Positions 8,863 through 18,304 of a stretch of 64,000 nucleotides of DNA are shown one piece after another. The DNA is taken from NCBI GenBank assembly GCA_030038995.1, contig JASHQS010000291.1:1-64000 (forward strand), given 5' to 3'. Origin of the DNA: Xanthobacteraceae bacterium. GTDB taxonomy: Bacteria; Pseudomonadota; Alphaproteobacteria; Rhizobiales; Xanthobacteraceae. Position 1 is the stretch's first letter, and every line of letters begins with the position of its first letter. The notes under the pieces are model-generated. The model saw nothing but the letters and a program-made list of their open reading frames with translations. It had not been told where the DNA came from and did no database searches. A program made the position numbers and the translations under genes.

Positions 8863-9513
8863 ATGGCGATCTTCGGGCCTCGAGCGAACCTTTTCATGAA
8901 CGCGGCGCTTCTCGGCGTGACCGGCGCAGTTATCGTCCTGTTGCTGGCGGTCTGGGTCGTCCCGGTGATCGGCTACAACACGCAAGAGCGGTTCGCGCCG
9001 CAGCAGCCGATTCCCTTCAGCCATAAGCACCACGTCAGCGGCCTGGGCATCGACTGCCGCTATTGCCACACCGAGGTCGAGAAATCGGCGGATGCCGGGA
9101 TGCCGTCCACGGCGATCTGCATGACCTGCCACTCGCAGATCTGGACCAACGCCGCGATGCTGGCGCCCGACCGCCAGAGTCTCGCGACCAACACGCCGAT
9201 CCGCTGGACGCGCGTCTATACGCTGCCCGATTACGTCTTCTTCGATCACAGCATCCACATCGCCAAGGGCGTCGGCTGCACCGAGTGCCACGGTCCGATC
9301 GGCGACATGGCGCTGACCTGGAAGGCGCGCACGCTCTACATGAGCTGGTGCCTGTCGTGCCATCGCGATCCCGCGCCGCACCTGCGTCCGCGGGACGAAG
9401 TGTTCAACCCTCATTGGCAGCGCACCTCGGCAACACCGTCGGGCGCGGCGCTGATGGCCGAATATAACATCCATACCGACAATTTATCTGATTGCGGAAT
9501 TTGCCATCGATGA
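8863..9513 (+). CDS. actA: Alternative complex III, pentaheme cytochrome c subunit ActA
   Basis: A 216-residue protein with an uncleaved N-terminal helix (about residues 11-36) and five CxxCH heme c sites: C65-H69, C86-H90, C139-H143, C163-H167 and C211-H215, the last one residue from the C-terminus. This is the cytochrome c7/NrfH-like pentaheme subunit of alternative complex III, facing the periplasm and carrying electrons from the complex to its acceptor. Start ATG 8863 fits the helix position. Its stop overlaps the actB start (ATGA). It is the first gene of a locus in which almost every junction overlaps. Confidence 0.93.
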   Translation: MAIFGPRANLFMNAALLGVTGAVIVLLLAVWVVPVIGYNTQERFAPQQPIPFSHKHHVSGLGIDCRYCHTEVEKSADAGMPSTAICMTCHSQIWTNAAMLAPDRQSLATNTPIRWTRVYTLPDYVFFDHSIHIAKGVGCTECHGPIGDMALTWKARTLYMSWCLSCHRDPAPHLRPRDEVFNPHWQRTSATPSGAALMAEYNIHTDNLSDCGICHR

Positions 9514-12443
9514 GTGAGCCTGCCCGCAGCTATTGGCGCAGCCTGGAAGAATTGGCGCAGACGCCGGAATTCGCCGCAATTATCGCGCGCCAGGCGCCGC
9601 GCTTCCGCGATATCGTCAATGCGTTCGACCGCCGGCGTTTTTTGCAGTTGATGGCGGCTTCGCTGGCGCTCGGCGGTTTGTCCGCGTGCGGCCCGGAGCC
9701 GGACCCGCGCCAGCTTCTACCCTACGTGGAAGAGCCGGAGAACATCGTACCGGGGCGCAATCGTTACTATGCCAGCGCCGTCACGCTCGACGGCTATGCA
9801 ACCGGCGTGCTGGTCGCGCACCAGATGGCGCGACCGATCAAGGTCGAAGGCAATCCCGATCATCCGGCGAGTCTTGGCGCGGCCGGCGCCATCATGCAGG
9901 CAAGCATCCTGCAGCTCTACGATCCGCGACGCGCCCAGACCATCGTCGGCAACGGCCAAATCGCCACCTGGCAAACTTTCGTCAGTACCTTGCACGACCG
10001 TCGCGGCGCTTTGCTGGCACGCAAGGGCGAAGGACTGCGCATTCTGACCGGAGCGATCAGCTCGCCGTCGCTCGCGGCGCAGCTTGCAAAGCTTCAGCAG
10101 CTTTTGCCGCAAATGCGCTGGCATCAGTGGGAGCCGCTGCATCGCGACAACGCGTTCGCCGCAGCGCAGACGAGCTTCGGCCGGCCGGTCGAGCGGGTCT
10201 ACGACCTGAGCAAGGCCGAGCGGATTTTTGGTATCGAAAGCGATCTGATCTCGGCGACGCCCGGCTGGCTGGCCTATGCCCGAAAGTTTGCTGCGGCGCG
10301 GCGGCCGACCGAGACCGGCGGCACCATGAGCCGCGTCTACGCGATCGAGAGCACGCCGACCTTGCTCGGCGCCAAGGCCGACCATCGCCTGCCGCTGCGG
10401 CCGGACGAAATAATGGACTCCGTGCGCTACCTGGCCGGGTCGCTCGACGCCGGGCCGCAACAATGGGCGCAAGAGAACAATGCGCGCTCGGCGTGGCTCA
10501 AGGCGGCGGCCGATGACCTTGCGCAGCACAAGGGCAGCGCGCTCGTGCACGCCGGGCGTGAGCAGCCGGCCGACATTCAGATCCTCGCCGACGCGATCAA
10601 CAACGCGCTCGGCGCATTCGGCAACACGGTGCGATTGATTGCGCCGGTGCTTGCCAATACGGGCTCTATGCGCCGGTCGATTGCCGCGCTTGTCCAAGAC
10701 ATGGCGTCCGGCAAAGTCGACACGCTGCTTATGCTCGGCGTTAACCCGGTTTATGACGCGCCCGCCGATCTGGATTTTGCCGGCGCATTGCGTCGCGTGC
10801 CATTCTCGGTCTCGCTCGCGCTGTACGAAGACGAGACTGCCCACGCCACCACCTGGCGCATTCCGGCCACTCATGAATACGAGACGTGGGGCGACGCGCG
10901 CGCCTTCGATGGCACCGTGACGATCCAACAGCCGCAGGTGCGTCCGCTCTATGGCGGTCACTCGGCGCAACAGATCGTTGCGCTTCTGCTCGGCGATCTT
11001 GCGTCGGACGATTACAAGCTGCTGCGCGACTATTGGCAGAACCGGGCGCAGCAGGAGAACCGCGGCGATTTCGCGACGTTTTGGCACGAGGCGGTACGGG
11101 TCGGCGTCGTGCCCAACACGGCGGAAGCTCCGCTCTCGGTGACGCCGAACCCAAGCGCTGCCGCTCAGGGGCCTGCAACCAGATCGCCGCAGCAAGCAAA
11201 CGGGTTGGTGGCGCTGTTTCGGCCGGACGAAGGAACCTGGGACGGACGTTTCGCCGACAATCCGTGGCTTCTGGAAATGGCACGGTCGTTCACGCGCCTG
11301 ACCTGGGACAACGCCGCGCTTATCGCGCCGAGCACCGCGACGCGGCTTGGGCTCAAGACCCACGACGTTGTCGAAATCGCCGTCGCGCAGACCAAGCTGA
11401 AGGTGCCGGTTTTCGTGCTGCCGGGCCAGGCGGCGGATTGCATCACCCTGCCGCTCGGCTGGGGCCGCACCGCAGGCGGGCTCGGCGCGGGCGCCGGCTT
11501 CGACACCTATCGCCTGCGTCGCGGCGCCGATTTGTGGCTTGCCGGGATTACGTCGATCGCCAAGACCGGCGAGGTTTATCAGCTCGCGACGACACAAGGC
11601 CAGGATCGCGTTCTCGGCCGCGATCTCATTCGCGAGGCGAGCCTCGAGCAGTTCAACAGCGACCCCGCGTCGGTGGTGAAGAAAGTAAAAGCCGAGTCGC
11701 TCTATCCACCCTTTCAGTATCCCGGCCGCGCCTGGGCGATGGCCGTCGACCTGAACTCCTGCATCGGCTGCCAAGCCTGCACCATCGCCTGCCAGGCCGA
11801 AAACAACGTGCCGATCGTCGGCAAGGACCAGGTCCTCGATCAGCGCATCATGCATTGGCTGCGCATCGATCGTTATTATTCCGGCTCGCCGGATGCGCCC
11901 GATGTCGCGTTCGAGCCGATGCCCTGCATGCATTGCGAGAACGCGCCGTGCGAAGTGGTCTGCCCGGTGCACGCCACCGTGCACGATCACGAGGGCATCA
12001 ATCTGATGGTCTACAACCGCTGCGTCGGCACGCGGTTCTGTTCCAACAATTGTCCCTACAAGGTGCGCCGCTTCAATTTCTACGCCTATGCGGCGGCCAA
12101 CGATCGTCCGCCGGAATCGTGGAATCCCGAAGTCTCGGTGCGCGACCGCGGCGTCATGGAGAAGTGCACCTACTGCATCCAGCGCATCCGCACGGTGCAG
12201 ATCGCCGCGGAGCGCGACGGCCGGCCGATTCGGGACGGCGAGATCGTCACCGCCTGCCAGCAGAGCTGTCCGACCCAGGCGATCATTTTCGGCGATCGCA
12301 ACGACCGCAACAGCGCGGTCGCCAAGCGCCAGGCGGCGCCGACCGATTACGTGCTGCTCGAAGAACAGAACACACGGCCGCGCACCAGCTATGGCGCGCT
12401 GATCCGAAATCGCAATCCGGCGATCAAGTCCGGCCAGTCGTGA
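9510..12443 (+). CDS. actB: Alternative complex III, fused molybdopterin-like / iron-sulfur subunit ActB
   Basis: A 977-residue protein joining the two halves of ActB. After about 45 residues comes a twin-arginine-like signal (DRRRFLQLMAAS) ending in a lipobox-like ACG, then a molybdopterin-oxidoreductase-like domain (to about 730) that lacks the usual N-terminal CxxC cluster motif and probably binds no molybdenum, as in known ActB. From about residue 750 a ferredoxin domain has four cysteine groups (CIGCQACTIAC; CMHC with CEVVC; CVGTRFCSNNC; CTYC with CQQSC), fitting three [4Fe-4S] and one [3Fe-4S] clusters. It is the periplasmic wire of the complex. It starts by ATGA overlap with actA; actC follows 18 bp later. 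Confidence 0.93.
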   Translation: MSEPARSYWRSLEELAQTPEFAAIIARQAPRFRDIVNAFDRRRFLQLMAASLALGGLSACGPEPDPRQLLPYVEEPENIVPGRNRYYASAVTLDGYATGVLVAHQMARPIKVEGNPDHPASLGAAGAIMQASILQLYDPRRAQTIVGNGQIATWQTFVSTLHDRRGALLARKGEGLRILTGAISSPSLAAQLAKLQQLLPQMRWHQWEPLHRDNAFAAAQTSFGRPVERVYDLSKAERIFGIESDLISATPGWLAYARKFAAARRPTETGGTMSRVYAIESTPTLLGAKADHRLPLRPDEIMDSVRYLAGSLDAGPQQWAQENNARSAWLKAAADDLAQHKGSALVHAGREQPADIQILADAINNALGAFGNTVRLIAPVLANTGSMRRSIAALVQDMASGKVDTLLMLGVNPVYDAPADLDFAGALRRVPFSVSLALYEDETAHATTWRIPATHEYETWGDARAFDGTVTIQQPQVRPLYGGHSAQQIVALLLGDLASDDYKLLRDYWQNRAQQENRGDFATFWHEAVRVGVVPNTAEAPLSVTPNPSAAAQGPATRSPQQANGLVALFRPDEGTWDGRFADNPWLLEMARSFTRLTWDNAALIAPSTATRLGLKTHDVVEIAVAQTKLKVPVFVLPGQAADCITLPLGWGRTAGGLGAGAGFDTYRLRRGADLWLAGITSIAKTGEVYQLATTQGQDRVLGRDLIREASLEQFNSDPASVVKKVKAESLYPPFQYPGRAWAMAVDLNSCIGCQACTIACQAENNVPIVGKDQVLDQRIMHWLRIDRYYSGSPDAPDVAFEPMPCMHCENAPCEVVCPVHATVHDHEGINLMVYNRCVGTRFCSNNCPYKVRRFNFYAYAAANDRPPESWNPEVSVRDRGVMEKCTYCIQRIRTVQIAAERDGRPIRDGEIVTACQQSCPTQAIIFGDRNDRNSAVAKRQAAPTDYVLLEEQNTRPRTSYGALIRNRNPAIKSGQS

Positions 12444-12461
12444 ACGGCCGCGGGTAATTCG

Positions 12462-13829
12462 ATGACGATGACTCTGCCGCGCGAATTTTTGCCCGACGCG
12501 CCGGTCGTGGCGCCGGACGTCACGCTGACCTCGCTGAGCGAAGAGGTGAGCGGCCGCGTGCTGATGGATCGCGCGCCGCTTTGGTGGTGGATCGGTTTCG
12601 CGATCGCGTTCGCACTGTTCACGGTCTTGATCATTCAAATGGGCTGGCTGTTCATCGGCGGCATCGGGCTATGGGGCGTCAACATTCCGGTGGCCTGGGG
12701 CTTGGCCATCGCCGAATACGTCTGGTGGATCGCGCTGGCGAGCGGCGGCACCATCGTGTCGGCGCTATTCTTCCTCACCCGCTCGCCGTGGCGCTCGGCG
12801 ACCAACCGCATCGCCGAAAGCATGCTGCTGTCGGCGGCGCCGTGCGCCGGCCTGATGCCGATCATGCATCTCGGCCGGCCGGGCCTGTTCTACTGGCTGT
12901 TTCCCTACTCCAACGTCATGGGCGTGTGGCCGCAGGTGCGCAGCCCGCTGTGGTGGGATTTCATCTGTCTGCTTTGCTACATCCTGATGTCGATCATGTA
13001 CTACTACGCCGGCATCCTGCCGGACCTCGCCACCGTGCGCGATCTGGCGAAGAGCCGGTTCAAACAAATTTTTTACGGCATTCTGGCACTCGGCTGGCGC
13101 GGCTCGTCCGAAGAATGGCGCAACCAGCGCATCGTCTACGCCATCATGTCGGCGATCATGGCGCCGATGGTCGTGTCGGTGCACAGCGTCGTCGGCCTCG
13201 ACTTTGCCGGCGGACTGACGCCCGGATGGCACGACACGCAATTCCCGCCGTATTTCTTTTTCGGCGCCGTCATTTCCGGCACGGCGGTGATCATGATGCT
13301 CACCATCATGGTGCGCTGGGGCTGCGGCCTCCACGACGTGCTGACCGGATATCACCTCAATGCCCTGGCCAAGGTCATGCTCGTCGGCAGCGTGATGCTC
13401 GGCTATGCCTATGTGTGGGAAGCATTCGGTCCGATCTACGGCAGCGACGTCGCCGAGCGGACGGAGTTCTTTCAACGCATATTCGGCTTCACTGCGCCGC
13501 TGTTCTGGTCGGAAAAAATCCTCACCGTCGTCATCCCGCAACTGCTGTGGCTGCCGCTCGTGCGCCGCAACCAGCTTCTTTTGTTCCTGATCTCCGGCGG
13601 CATCATCGTCGGCATGTGGCAGGAACGCGTCATGTTCGTGACCGCAAGCCTCGAGCACAATTCGATCCCATCCCGCTGGGGCGTGTTCTTTCCGACGCTG
13701 TGGGATTGGGCGGCGCTCGCCGGCACGATCGGCCTGTTCCTCACCCTGTTCTTCTTGTTCCTGCGCTTTGCGCCGATCGTCTCCATCGCCGAAGTGCGCG
13801 AAGTCGTCGAAGCGGAGCGATCGAAATGA
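12462..13829 (+). CDS. actC: Alternative complex III, NrfD/PsrC-type quinol-binding subunit ActC
   Basis: A 455-residue polytopic protein with about ten hydrophobic segments beginning at about residue 45 and a soluble 40-residue N-terminus. It belongs to the NrfD/PsrC family; ActC is the subunit that binds menaquinol or ubiquinol on the periplasmic side. Motifs such as the PCAGLMPIMHLGRPGLFYW region and WHDTQFPPYFFFGA are characteristic of the ActC subgroup. It lies 18 bp after actB and its stop overlaps the start of actD (ATGA). Confidence 0.92.
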   Translation: MTMTLPREFLPDAPVVAPDVTLTSLSEEVSGRVLMDRAPLWWWIGFAIAFALFTVLIIQMGWLFIGGIGLWGVNIPVAWGLAIAEYVWWIALASGGTIVSALFFLTRSPWRSATNRIAESMLLSAAPCAGLMPIMHLGRPGLFYWLFPYSNVMGVWPQVRSPLWWDFICLLCYILMSIMYYYAGILPDLATVRDLAKSRFKQIFYGILALGWRGSSEEWRNQRIVYAIMSAIMAPMVVSVHSVVGLDFAGGLTPGWHDTQFPPYFFFGAVISGTAVIMMLTIMVRWGCGLHDVLTGYHLNALAKVMLVGSVMLGYAYVWEAFGPIYGSDVAERTEFFQRIFGFTAPLFWSEKILTVVIPQLLWLPLVRRNQLLLFLISGGIIVGMWQERVMFVTASLEHNSIPSRWGVFFPTLWDWAALAGTIGLFLTLFFLFLRFAPIVSIAEVREVVEAERSK

Positions 13830-14359
13830 AAGCTCTGTTCGGCGTCATCGCGGTGTTCGATACGGCGGAGGCGGTCAAAAACGCCGCCGCGCGTCTGCGG
13901 CAGCAAGGCTATCGTACCTTCGAAGCCTACACGCCGTATCCGGTCGAAGGCTTGGACCGCATCATCCATCCGCGGCCGCAGCGGCTTTTGCCCGGCCTGA
14001 TGTTCGCCGCCGCAGTGCTCGGCGCGGCGTGGGGATATTGGATTCAGTACTGGGACGAAGCGCTGAATTATCCGCTCAATGTCGGCGGCCGTCCCTACAA
14101 CAGTTGGCCGGCGTTCGCGGTGAGCACGTTCGAACTCATGCTGCTGGTCACGATCGCCGCCGGCTTTTTCGGCATGCTCGCGGTCTCGCGCTTGCCCAGG
14201 CTCTATCACCCGGTGTTCGAAGCGCGGGCATTTGCCCGCGCCTCGCGCGACCGCTTCGTCATTTGCATCGAGGCCTCGGACCGGCGCTTCGATGCATCGG
14301 TCGTCCGCCGCGAATTCGAACAGCTCGGCGCCGAACAGATCGAGGAGGTGCGCGCGTGA
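13826..14359 (+). CDS. actD: Alternative complex III, membrane subunit ActD (DUF3341)
   Basis: A 177-residue protein of the DUF3341 family: a small alpha/beta N-terminal domain (KALFGVIAVFDTAEAVKNAA), two transmembrane helices (about residues 52-70 and 98-120) and a C-terminal cytoplasmic domain. In purified ACIII this subunit packs against ActC and helps hold the complex together; it carries no cofactor. It starts by ATGA overlap with actC and its stop overlaps the GTG start of actE. Confidence 0.9.
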   Translation: MKALFGVIAVFDTAEAVKNAAARLRQQGYRTFEAYTPYPVEGLDRIIHPRPQRLLPGLMFAAAVLGAAWGYWIQYWDEALNYPLNVGGRPYNSWPAFAVSTFELMLLVTIAAGFFGMLAVSRLPRLYHPVFEARAFARASRDRFVICIEASDRRFDASVVRREFEQLGAEQIEEVRA

Positions 14360-14883
14360 GGTGGCGGCGCGGTATCGCGATCGCAGGTCTGGCGAGTGCT
14401 GCAGCGATTGGCTTGGCGGCGTGTGACAACATGGCCAATCAGCCGAAGCTCAATCCTTACGAGTTGCCATATGGCTCGCAGGCGCAGTGGCCCGTGACGC
14501 CGCCGCCGCATGTCGTTGCGCGCGACCAACCTCTGCATCCGCCGGCCGCGCCGCCCGTCACCATGGCGCTGCTCGAACGCGGCAGGCAGCGCTTCGACAT
14601 TTATTGTGCGCCGTGCCACGGCCGCTTCGGCGACGGCAACGGCATGATCGTGCAACGCGGCTTTCCGCACCCGCCGTCCTATTACAGCGACGCGCTGCGC
14701 AATGCGCCCAGTCAGCATTTCTATGACGTGATCACCCACGGCTACGGCGTCATGTATTCCTATGCGGACCGGGTCGAGCCCGCCGACCGCTGGGCCATCG
14801 TCGCCTACGTCCGCGCGCTGCAGGCGAGTGCCAGCGCCACGCTCGCCGACGTGCCGCCGGAGCAGCGGAGTGCGCTGCAATGA
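14356..14883 (+). CDS. actE: Alternative complex III, monoheme lipoprotein cytochrome c ActE
   Basis: A 175-residue cytochrome c. A GTG start at 14356 (overlapping the actD stop as GTGA) gives a short basic lead, a hydrophobic stretch and a lipobox ending LAAC, so C23 is the probable lipidated residue. One heme c site is seen, C84-x2-C87-H88. The protein ends in a conserved region with HGYGVMYSYADRV, which may supply the Met ligand. It is the monoheme subunit that sits on ActB in the periplasm and can hand electrons onward to the oxidase. Its stop overlaps actF (ATGA). Confidence 0.9.
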   Translation: MRWRRGIAIAGLASAAAIGLAACDNMANQPKLNPYELPYGSQAQWPVTPPPHVVARDQPLHPPAAPPVTMALLERGRQRFDIYCAPCHGRFGDGNGMIVQRGFPHPPSYYSDALRNAPSQHFYDVITHGYGVMYSYADRVEPADRWAIVAYVRALQASASATLADVPPEQRSALQ

Positions 14884-15983
14884 GGCGCAACCCGCAATGG
14901 TTCGCTTCCGCCGCGGCGGCGCTCTGCGTGCTCGGCATGATCGGTTGCGTCGTCGGCGCCATCATCGATCCGGCGGCATTTTGTCGAGCGTGGTTGTGCA
15001 GCTATCTGCTCTGGCTCGGCCTGCCGCTCGCCGGCATCACGCTCGTTCTGGTGCACGATCTTTCCGGCGGCGATTGGATGGCGACGGCGCGGCCGCCGCT
15101 CGATGCCGCGATCGCCACCATGCCGCTGGCGAGCCTCGCCGGCATTCCGGCCTTCATCGGGCTTGCCTCGCTCTACGGCTGGACGCATCCGGCCTCCGAT
15201 CTGGGGAACGTCTTCTATCTCAATCCCACTGCTTTCTTCGTCCGCTACGCGATCTACGTCGTGCTGTGGAATCTGCTGGCGGCCTATGCGCTGTGGGGAG
15301 CGCGCGCGGGCCGGCTGCCGATCCCGCCCGGACTGTCGTGGATCAGCGGCGTCGGCCTCATCGTGCTGGCTTTTTCCGCAGGCTTTGCCTCGATCGACTG
15401 GATTCTGTCGCTCGAGCCGAAATTCTGGTCCGCGATTTTCACTTACACGCAAGGCGCAAGCTGGTTCAACACCGGCCTGGCGATCGTGCTGTTGACCGTC
15501 GCCCTGTTTGGCTGGCCGGACGGCGAGCGCAGGCGGCACATGGCCGACCTGTCGCGGATCATGCTCGCGACGACGATCTTCTGGGCCTATGTCGAATTCA
15601 TGCAGTTTCTGATCATCTGGGAAGAAAACCTCAGAACCGAGATCCCCTGGTATTTGAAGCGCCTCGATTCGGTATGGCAGCCCGCGATCTATGTCTCGGC
15701 CGCGCTCGGATTTGTTTTACCCTTCTTCGTGCTGCTGTGGGCGCCGACCAAGCGCAATCGCGCCGCCGTCGCTATCGTCTGCGTGTCCATTCTGATCAGC
15801 CGGCTCGCCCACACCTGGCTCTTGGTCATGCCGGAATTCACAGCGCCGACGCCGTTTTGGCTCGACGTTGCGGCGATCCTGGCTTTGGGCGGCGCCATGG
15901 TGATGCTGTTTGCTCTCGGCTTACGTTGCGCGCGGCGGCTCGCGCCGGCCGGCGCCCCGATCTGGACGGCGGATCATGGCTGA
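14880..15983 (+). CDS. actF: Alternative complex III, second NrfD-like membrane subunit ActF
   Basis: A 367-residue polytopic protein with about ten hydrophobic segments from residue 8 on. It is the second, shorter NrfD-like subunit of ACIII, homologous to ActC but thought to be involved in proton movement rather than quinol binding. The motif WEENLRTEIPWYLKR is typical of this subgroup. It overlaps actE by ATGA at its start and the next gene by 8 bp at its end. Confidence 0.9.
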   Translation: MRRNPQWFASAAAALCVLGMIGCVVGAIIDPAAFCRAWLCSYLLWLGLPLAGITLVLVHDLSGGDWMATARPPLDAAIATMPLASLAGIPAFIGLASLYGWTHPASDLGNVFYLNPTAFFVRYAIYVVLWNLLAAYALWGARAGRLPIPPGLSWISGVGLIVLAFSAGFASIDWILSLEPKFWSAIFTYTQGASWFNTGLAIVLLTVALFGWPDGERRRHMADLSRIMLATTIFWAYVEFMQFLIIWEENLRTEIPWYLKRLDSVWQPAIYVSAALGFVLPFFVLLWAPTKRNRAAVAIVCVSILISRLAHTWLLVMPEFTAPTPFWLDVAAILALGGAMVMLFALGLRCARRLAPAGAPIWTADHG

Positions 15984-16530
15984 GACGGTCCATAACAAAA
16001 GCCGCGCGGAAGCGCGCGCATGGTGGGGCTTGATGGCGCTCGGCGGCTTTGTCGTCGTACTCGCCTGTAGAGTCCTCCTGCCGCATCGCTCGCACGCCGA
16101 AACGCAGCCGAGTGCGCTCGCCACAAAGAGCGAAGAACATGAAGAACATGAAGAACGCGCCGCGAGCGTTCAGCAGGACAATCCCGCCACCGCGTTCGAG
16201 CCGAGCGATTGGTCGTTGCGGCCGGTGGCGCTGATTTACCTCGCCATACCGGTGTTGCTGGTCGTCTCGTGTTTTGTGCTGATCGCCGCCTATCCGAATG
16301 CGCTCCCTGACGTCGACCGTACGCTGCGCATCGCGCCGCCCGGTCCGCGGCTGCAGACCGACGCCGCAGGCGATCTGCAAAAATTCCGCGCCGGCGAGGA
16401 GCGGCGCCTCAACACCTATTACTGGATCGATAAGCAGAAAGGCATCGTGCACATCCCGATCGAACAGGCGATGAAAAAGCTTGCCACCACGGGCGCGCCT
16501 GGCTTTCCCAAGGGACAGGGGCAGCAATGA
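15976..16530 (+). CDS. Two-helix membrane protein between ActF and Sco (ActG position, unassigned)
   Basis: A 184-residue protein with a transmembrane helix at about 16-36, a polar loop rich in Glu and His (EEHEEHEER), a second helix at about 83-103, and a C-terminal domain with YYWIDKQKGIVHIPIEQAMKK. That last motif is shared with proteins found in caa3 oxidase loci, where it lies next to the oxidase subunits. The position fits the small ActG-like subunit, but I cannot confirm homology. It starts 8 bp inside actF and overlaps the sco gene by ATGA, so it is translated as part of the same unit. Confidence 0.75.
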   Translation: MAETVHNKSRAEARAWWGLMALGGFVVVLACRVLLPHRSHAETQPSALATKSEEHEEHEERAASVQQDNPATAFEPSDWSLRPVALIYLAIPVLLVVSCFVLIAAYPNALPDVDRTLRIAPPGPRLQTDAAGDLQKFRAGEERRLNTYYWIDKQKGIVHIPIEQAMKKLATTGAPGFPKGQGQQ

Positions 16531-17345
16531 GACGCGCCGCGTCGGCTTTGCTCGTTGTCCCGGTGCTGTGTGCCGGCGCTTTGCTCGCCGCGATCACGCT
16601 GCCGAGCCCATCGCGGCCTGTACCCGTCGGCAACGACCTTGCGGGGCTTGCGTTTCGCCCGCATCCGGGCGCCCGCTTGCCGCTGACCACGACACTGATC
16701 GATGAAAGCGGCCGCTCGGTTACGCTGGGGGCATATTTCGGCAAGTCACCCGTCATTCTCGTACTCGACTATCTGCGCTGCGCGTCGCTGTGCGGCGTCA
16801 CGCTGCGTAATCTCGTCGTCGGCGCGCTCGATAAGCTGCCGCTCGAGCCCGGCCGCGACTACGAGCTCATGGCGATCAGCATCGACCCGCGCGACACGCC
16901 CGCAGACGCCGCTGCCGCTCGGACAAAATATGCCGGTCTGTTGCACCGTGACGGGGCGAAGCGCGGCATGCATTTTCTCACCGCGCCCGCGGCGGCTGTG
17001 CGCGAGATCGCCGACACTGTCGGATTTCCGTATCGCTACGATTCCCTGCTCGACGCCTACATTCATCCGGCTGGTTTCATCGTCGCGGCGCCCGACGGCG
17101 TGATCAGCCGCTACATCGAAGGTGTCGCCGTCGCGCCGCGCGATCTGGTCGGCGCTTTGGCCGACGCCGAGCAGGATAAATCGCCGGGTCTAATCACGCG
17201 CATCGTGTTGCTGTGTCACGTGCAAGGTGTGCCGCTGGGGCGCTTCACCGTGCCGGTGCTCACCGCGTTCACCGCCGCCGATCTCGCCGCGGGCTTCGCT
17301 CTTATCGCGCTGTTCACCGTTATTCGCCGCCGCCGCCACGGCTGA
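16527..17345 (+). CDS. Sco/SenC copper chaperone with extra C-terminal membrane anchor
   Basis: A 272-residue thioredoxin-fold protein. The copper site is complete: C85 and C89 in CASLC and H180 in YIHPAG. It has an N-terminal hydrophobic segment (about 5-24) and, unlike classic Sco1, a second hydrophobic helix near the C-terminus (about 247-265) followed by a basic tail, with LCHVQGVP just before it. Sco proteins deliver copper to the CuA site of oxidase subunit II, and the subunit II gene follows 14 bp downstream. It overlaps the preceding gene by ATGA. Confidence 0.9.
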   Translation: MRRAASALLVVPVLCAGALLAAITLPSPSRPVPVGNDLAGLAFRPHPGARLPLTTTLIDESGRSVTLGAYFGKSPVILVLDYLRCASLCGVTLRNLVVGALDKLPLEPGRDYELMAISIDPRDTPADAAAARTKYAGLLHRDGAKRGMHFLTAPAAAVREIADTVGFPYRYDSLLDAYIHPAGFIVAAPDGVISRYIEGVAVAPRDLVGALADAEQDKSPGLITRIVLLCHVQGVPLGRFTVPVLTAFTAADLAAGFALIALFTVIRRRRHG

Positions 17346-17359
17346 CGCAGGCATCATTG

Positions 17360-18304
17360 ATGTATCACTGGATACCATTTTGGCCCGATACCGCCGCCGT
17401 CAATGCGATCGTGGTCAACAATCTCTACATCGCCGAGCTCGGCGTTTCCGGCCTGATCATGGTGACGGTCGTCGCCATGATGCTCACATTCTGCATCCGC
17501 TACCGCAAAGGCAGTGCCGCATCGCGCGCCGACCGGGTGCAAAAGACCTGGCACTTCGAGATCGGCTGGACCATCGCCACGCTCGGCGCCTTTCTCGTCC
17601 TCTTCGTCTGGGGGGCGGCGATCTACATCTGGCTGTACCAGGCGCCGCGCGGCGACGAGGAGGTCTACGTCGTCGCCAAGCGGTGGATGTGGAAAATCGA
17701 ACATCCGGGCGGCCAGAGCGAGATCGACGCGCTGCACGTGCCGGTCAACAAGACCATCAGGGTGGTGATGGCGTCGGAGGACGTCATTCACAGCTTTTTC
17801 GTCCCGGCGTTCCGCATCAAGCGCGATGTGGTGCCCGGCACGCTGGAAACGATCTGGTTCAAGGCCGACAAGATCGGCGTCTTCAAGCTCGAATGCGCGC
17901 AATTTTGCGGGCTGCAGCACGCGACGATGCAGGGCGAGGTCGACGTGCTGAGCGGCCCCGATTACGCGCGCTGGCTCACCGAGCAGGGCGTGCACGAATC
18001 CCTGGCCGAGCAGGGCGAGGCGGTGTTCCGCGCCCACGGCTGCAGCGGCTGCCATGGCAACAACAGCACGGTGCATGCGCCGCCGCTGGCCGGCCTTTAC
18101 GGCACTTATGTGCATATGCAGGACGGCTCGGTGCGCCTCGCCGACGAAGCCTACATCCGCGACTGCATTCTCAATCCGCGCAGCTTCACCGTCGCCGGCT
18201 ACCCGCCGCTCATGCCGGATTTTGCCGGGCAGCTCGGCGAGGACGATCTGCTGAAGCTCGTCGCTTACATCAAATCGCTCGGTAAGCAGGAGTCCGCCCA
18301 ATGA
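17360..18304 (+). CDS. ctaC: Cytochrome c oxidase subunit II with fused cytochrome c (caa3 type)
   Basis: A 314-residue protein: two transmembrane helices (about 25-48 and 68-92), a cupredoxin domain with a complete CuA site (H144; C179, C183, H187 and M190 in CAQFCGLQHATM), and a C-terminal cytochrome c domain with heme site C228-x2-C231-H232. The fused cytochrome defines a caa3 oxidase, which takes electrons directly from a neighbouring donor such as ACIII. There is no cleavable signal upstream of the first helix. It begins 14 bp after sco and overlaps the subunit I gene by ATGA. Confidence 0.94.
   Translation: MYHWIPFWPDTAAVNAIVVNNLYIAELGVSGLIMVTVVAMMLTFCIRYRKGSAASRADRVQKTWHFEIGWTIATLGAFLVLFVWGAAIYIWLYQAPRGDEEVYVVAKRWMWKIEHPGGQSEIDALHVPVNKTIRVVMASEDVIHSFFVPAFRIKRDVVPGTLETIWFKADKIGVFKLECAQFCGLQHATMQGEVDVLSGPDYARWLTEQGVHESLAEQGEAVFRAHGCSGCHGNNSTVHAPPLAGLYGTYVHMQDGSVRLADEAYIRDCILNPRSFTVAGYPPLMPDFAGQLGEDDLLKLVAYIKSLGKQESAQ

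Noticed and set aside
8750-8863. 37-codon frame ending over the actA start
   Set aside because: Possibly a leader peptide, but there is no ribosome-binding site or conserved feature to support it as a gene.
9717-12638. Minus-strand open frame of 973 codons over actB
   Set aside because: ActB has complete ferredoxin motifs on the other strand and overlapping junctions with its neighbours; the antisense frame has none.
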